A DNA stretch of 64,000 nucleotides, from NCBI GenBank assembly GCA_015057665.1, contig SVDY01000001.1:248001-312000 (forward strand). The letters are read 5' to 3'. Source of the stretch: Lachnospiraceae bacterium. Lineage in GTDB: Bacteria > Bacillota > Clostridia > Lachnospirales > Lachnospiraceae. Each line of letters starts with the position of its first letter. Within the stretch, counting starts at the first letter, position 1. A program made the position numbers and the translations under genes. Below the pieces are notes generated by a model. It was not told the origin of the DNA and did no database searches. It worked only from the letters and a program-made list of their open reading frames with translations. Shown here in pieces: positions 63,069-64,000 of the stretch.

Positions 63069-63106
63069 TATACACTTATTCAATCATCTCGTTGCTATCG
63101 CGTAGA

Positions 63107-64000
63107 TTACTCGATGATTGTAGCAACTCTACCTGAACCTACAGTACGTCCACCTTCACGGATAGCGAATGTAAGACCCTGTTCCATAGCCATTGGATGG
63201 ATAAGTTCGATTGTCATTTCGATGTTGTCGCCAGGCATACACATTTCTGTGCCTTCTGGTAACTGGCAAACGCCTGTTACGTCAGATGTTCTGAAGTAGA
63301 ACTGTGGTCTGTAGTTGTTGAAGAAAGGAGTATGACGTCCACCTTCATCTTTTGTTAATACGTAAACCTGAGCTGTGAATTTTTTGTGGCATTTTACGCT
63401 GCCTGGTTTGGAAAGAACCTGTCCTCTTTCGATTTCTGTTCTTGCAACACCACGAAGAAGAGCACCGATGTTGTCACCAGCCTGAGCTTCGTCAAGAAGT
63501 TTACGGAACATTTCAACACCTGTTACTACTACTGTACGTGTTTCTTCTTTGATACCAACGATTTCTACCTGGTCAGATACATGAAGAACACCACGTTCTA
63601 CTCTACCTGTAGCTACTGTACCACGACCTGTGATAGAGAATACGTCTTCTACTGGCATAAGGAATGGTTTGTCTGTGTCACGTTCTGGGTTAGGAATCCA
63701 TTCGTCAACAGCGTCCATAAGTTCCATGATTTTGTCGCCCCATTCGCCGTTTGGATCTTCAAGAGCCATAAGACCAGAACCCTGGATAACTGGTGTGTCA
63801 TCGCCTGGGAAGTCATATTCGGAAAGGAGTTCACGGATTTCCATTTCTACTAATTCTAATAATTCTTCGTCGTCTACCATGTCACATTTGTTCATGAATA
63901 CTACGATGTAAGGAACACCTACCTGACGGGAAAGAAGGATATGTTCTCTTGTCTGAGCCATAACACCGTCTGTAGCAGCTACGATAAGGATAGCGCCGTC
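63107..64000 (-). CDS. tuf: elongation factor Tu (partial; start outside window)
   Basis: The last 297 codons of EF-Tu, the GTPase that brings aminoacyl-tRNA to the ribosome. The frame is open to base 64000 ([20 protein letters not shown]), shows the guanine-specificity motif NKCDMVDD, and contains domains 2 and 3 up to the C-terminus [14 protein letters not shown]. Codon use is highly biased, as expected of an abundant protein. Upstream fusA or rps genes would lie beyond the window. Confidence 0.98.
   Translation of the reverse strand, partial: DGAILIVAATDGVMAQTREHILLSRQVGVPYIVVFMNKCDMVDDEELLELVEMEIRELLSEYDFPGDDTPVIQGSGLMALEDPNGEWGDKIMELMDAVDEWIPNPERDTDKPFLMPVEDVFSITGRGTVATGRVERGVLHVSDQVEIVGIKEETRTVVVTGVEMFRKLLDEAQAGDNIGALLRGVARTEIERGQVLSKPGSVKCHKKFTAQVYVLTKDEGGRHTPFFNNYRPQFYFRTSDVTGVCQLPEGTEMCMPGDNIEMTIELIHPMAMEQGLTFAIREGGRTVGSGRVATIIE

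Overview
This looks like a chromosomal segment of a spore-forming gut Firmicute of the family Lachnospiraceae (Blautia / Dorea / Mediterraneibacter-like). The evidence is gene content: GerA-type germination receptor genes, SipL and CotS spore proteins, class C sortase pili, CotH and Cna-B surface proteins, a ThiXYZ-type thiamine-precursor transporter under a TPP riboswitch, formate--tetrahydrofolate ligase with a ZTP riboswitch, rubredoxin, and Ktr/Trk potassium uptake driven by a KdpDE-like pair. Almost all genes lie on the minus strand. No rRNA, tRNA, CRISPR array, phage or complete insertion sequence was recognised.

Layout. 1-3506: germination locus, gerA followed by one long reading frame that joins a GerAB-type permease, a GerAC-type lipoprotein domain and the beginning of a SpoIIR-like domain, running off the left edge. 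3544-13313: sortase-dependent pilus operon, transcribed signal peptidase -> giant CHAP/beta-helix adhesin -> major pilin -> sortase C -> small LPQTG pilin. 13579-18435: secreted CotH/Ig-like protein whose promoter and leader resemble those of the pilus operon. 18680-25377: gntR, ispE, sipL, a PrcB-like lipoprotein, phosphoglucomutase and a CotS-like coat protein. 25528-30059: FliB-like methylase and the TPP-riboswitch-controlled ABC transporter. 30069-36501: YitT, TspO, and a ktrB-ktrA-(25-aa membrane peptide)-kdpD-kdpE potassium module. 36647-43232: glycerate kinase, GH2 glycosidase, GPH sugar symporter and a divergent AraC regulator. 43731-49745: LysR, rubredoxin, polysaccharide deacetylase, formate channel, fhs with ZTP riboswitch. 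50109-53090: three-gene amino-acid ABC transporter behind a lysine riboswitch, hence probably a lysine importer. 53141-59362: hydrolase, RdgB-like pyrophosphatase, macro-HTH protein, ECF sigma factor overlapping an unrecognised repeat protein, CDF metal exporter, DNA glycosylase Tag. 59417-63068: accessory stretch with GNATs, a broken nucleosidase, an MccF-like S66 peptidase and several unusual repeat arrays. 63107-64000: tuf (partial).

The most interesting points are the GerAB-GerAC-SpoIIR fusion, the shared leader of the pilus and CotH transcription units, the ECF-sigma/repeat-protein pair, the GNAT-nucleosidase-MccF-like operon, a 25-residue membrane peptide inside the potassium operon, and a roughly 53-bp periodic array upstream of the terminal GNAT gene. 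All family assignments come from reading motifs by eye; no database search was run.
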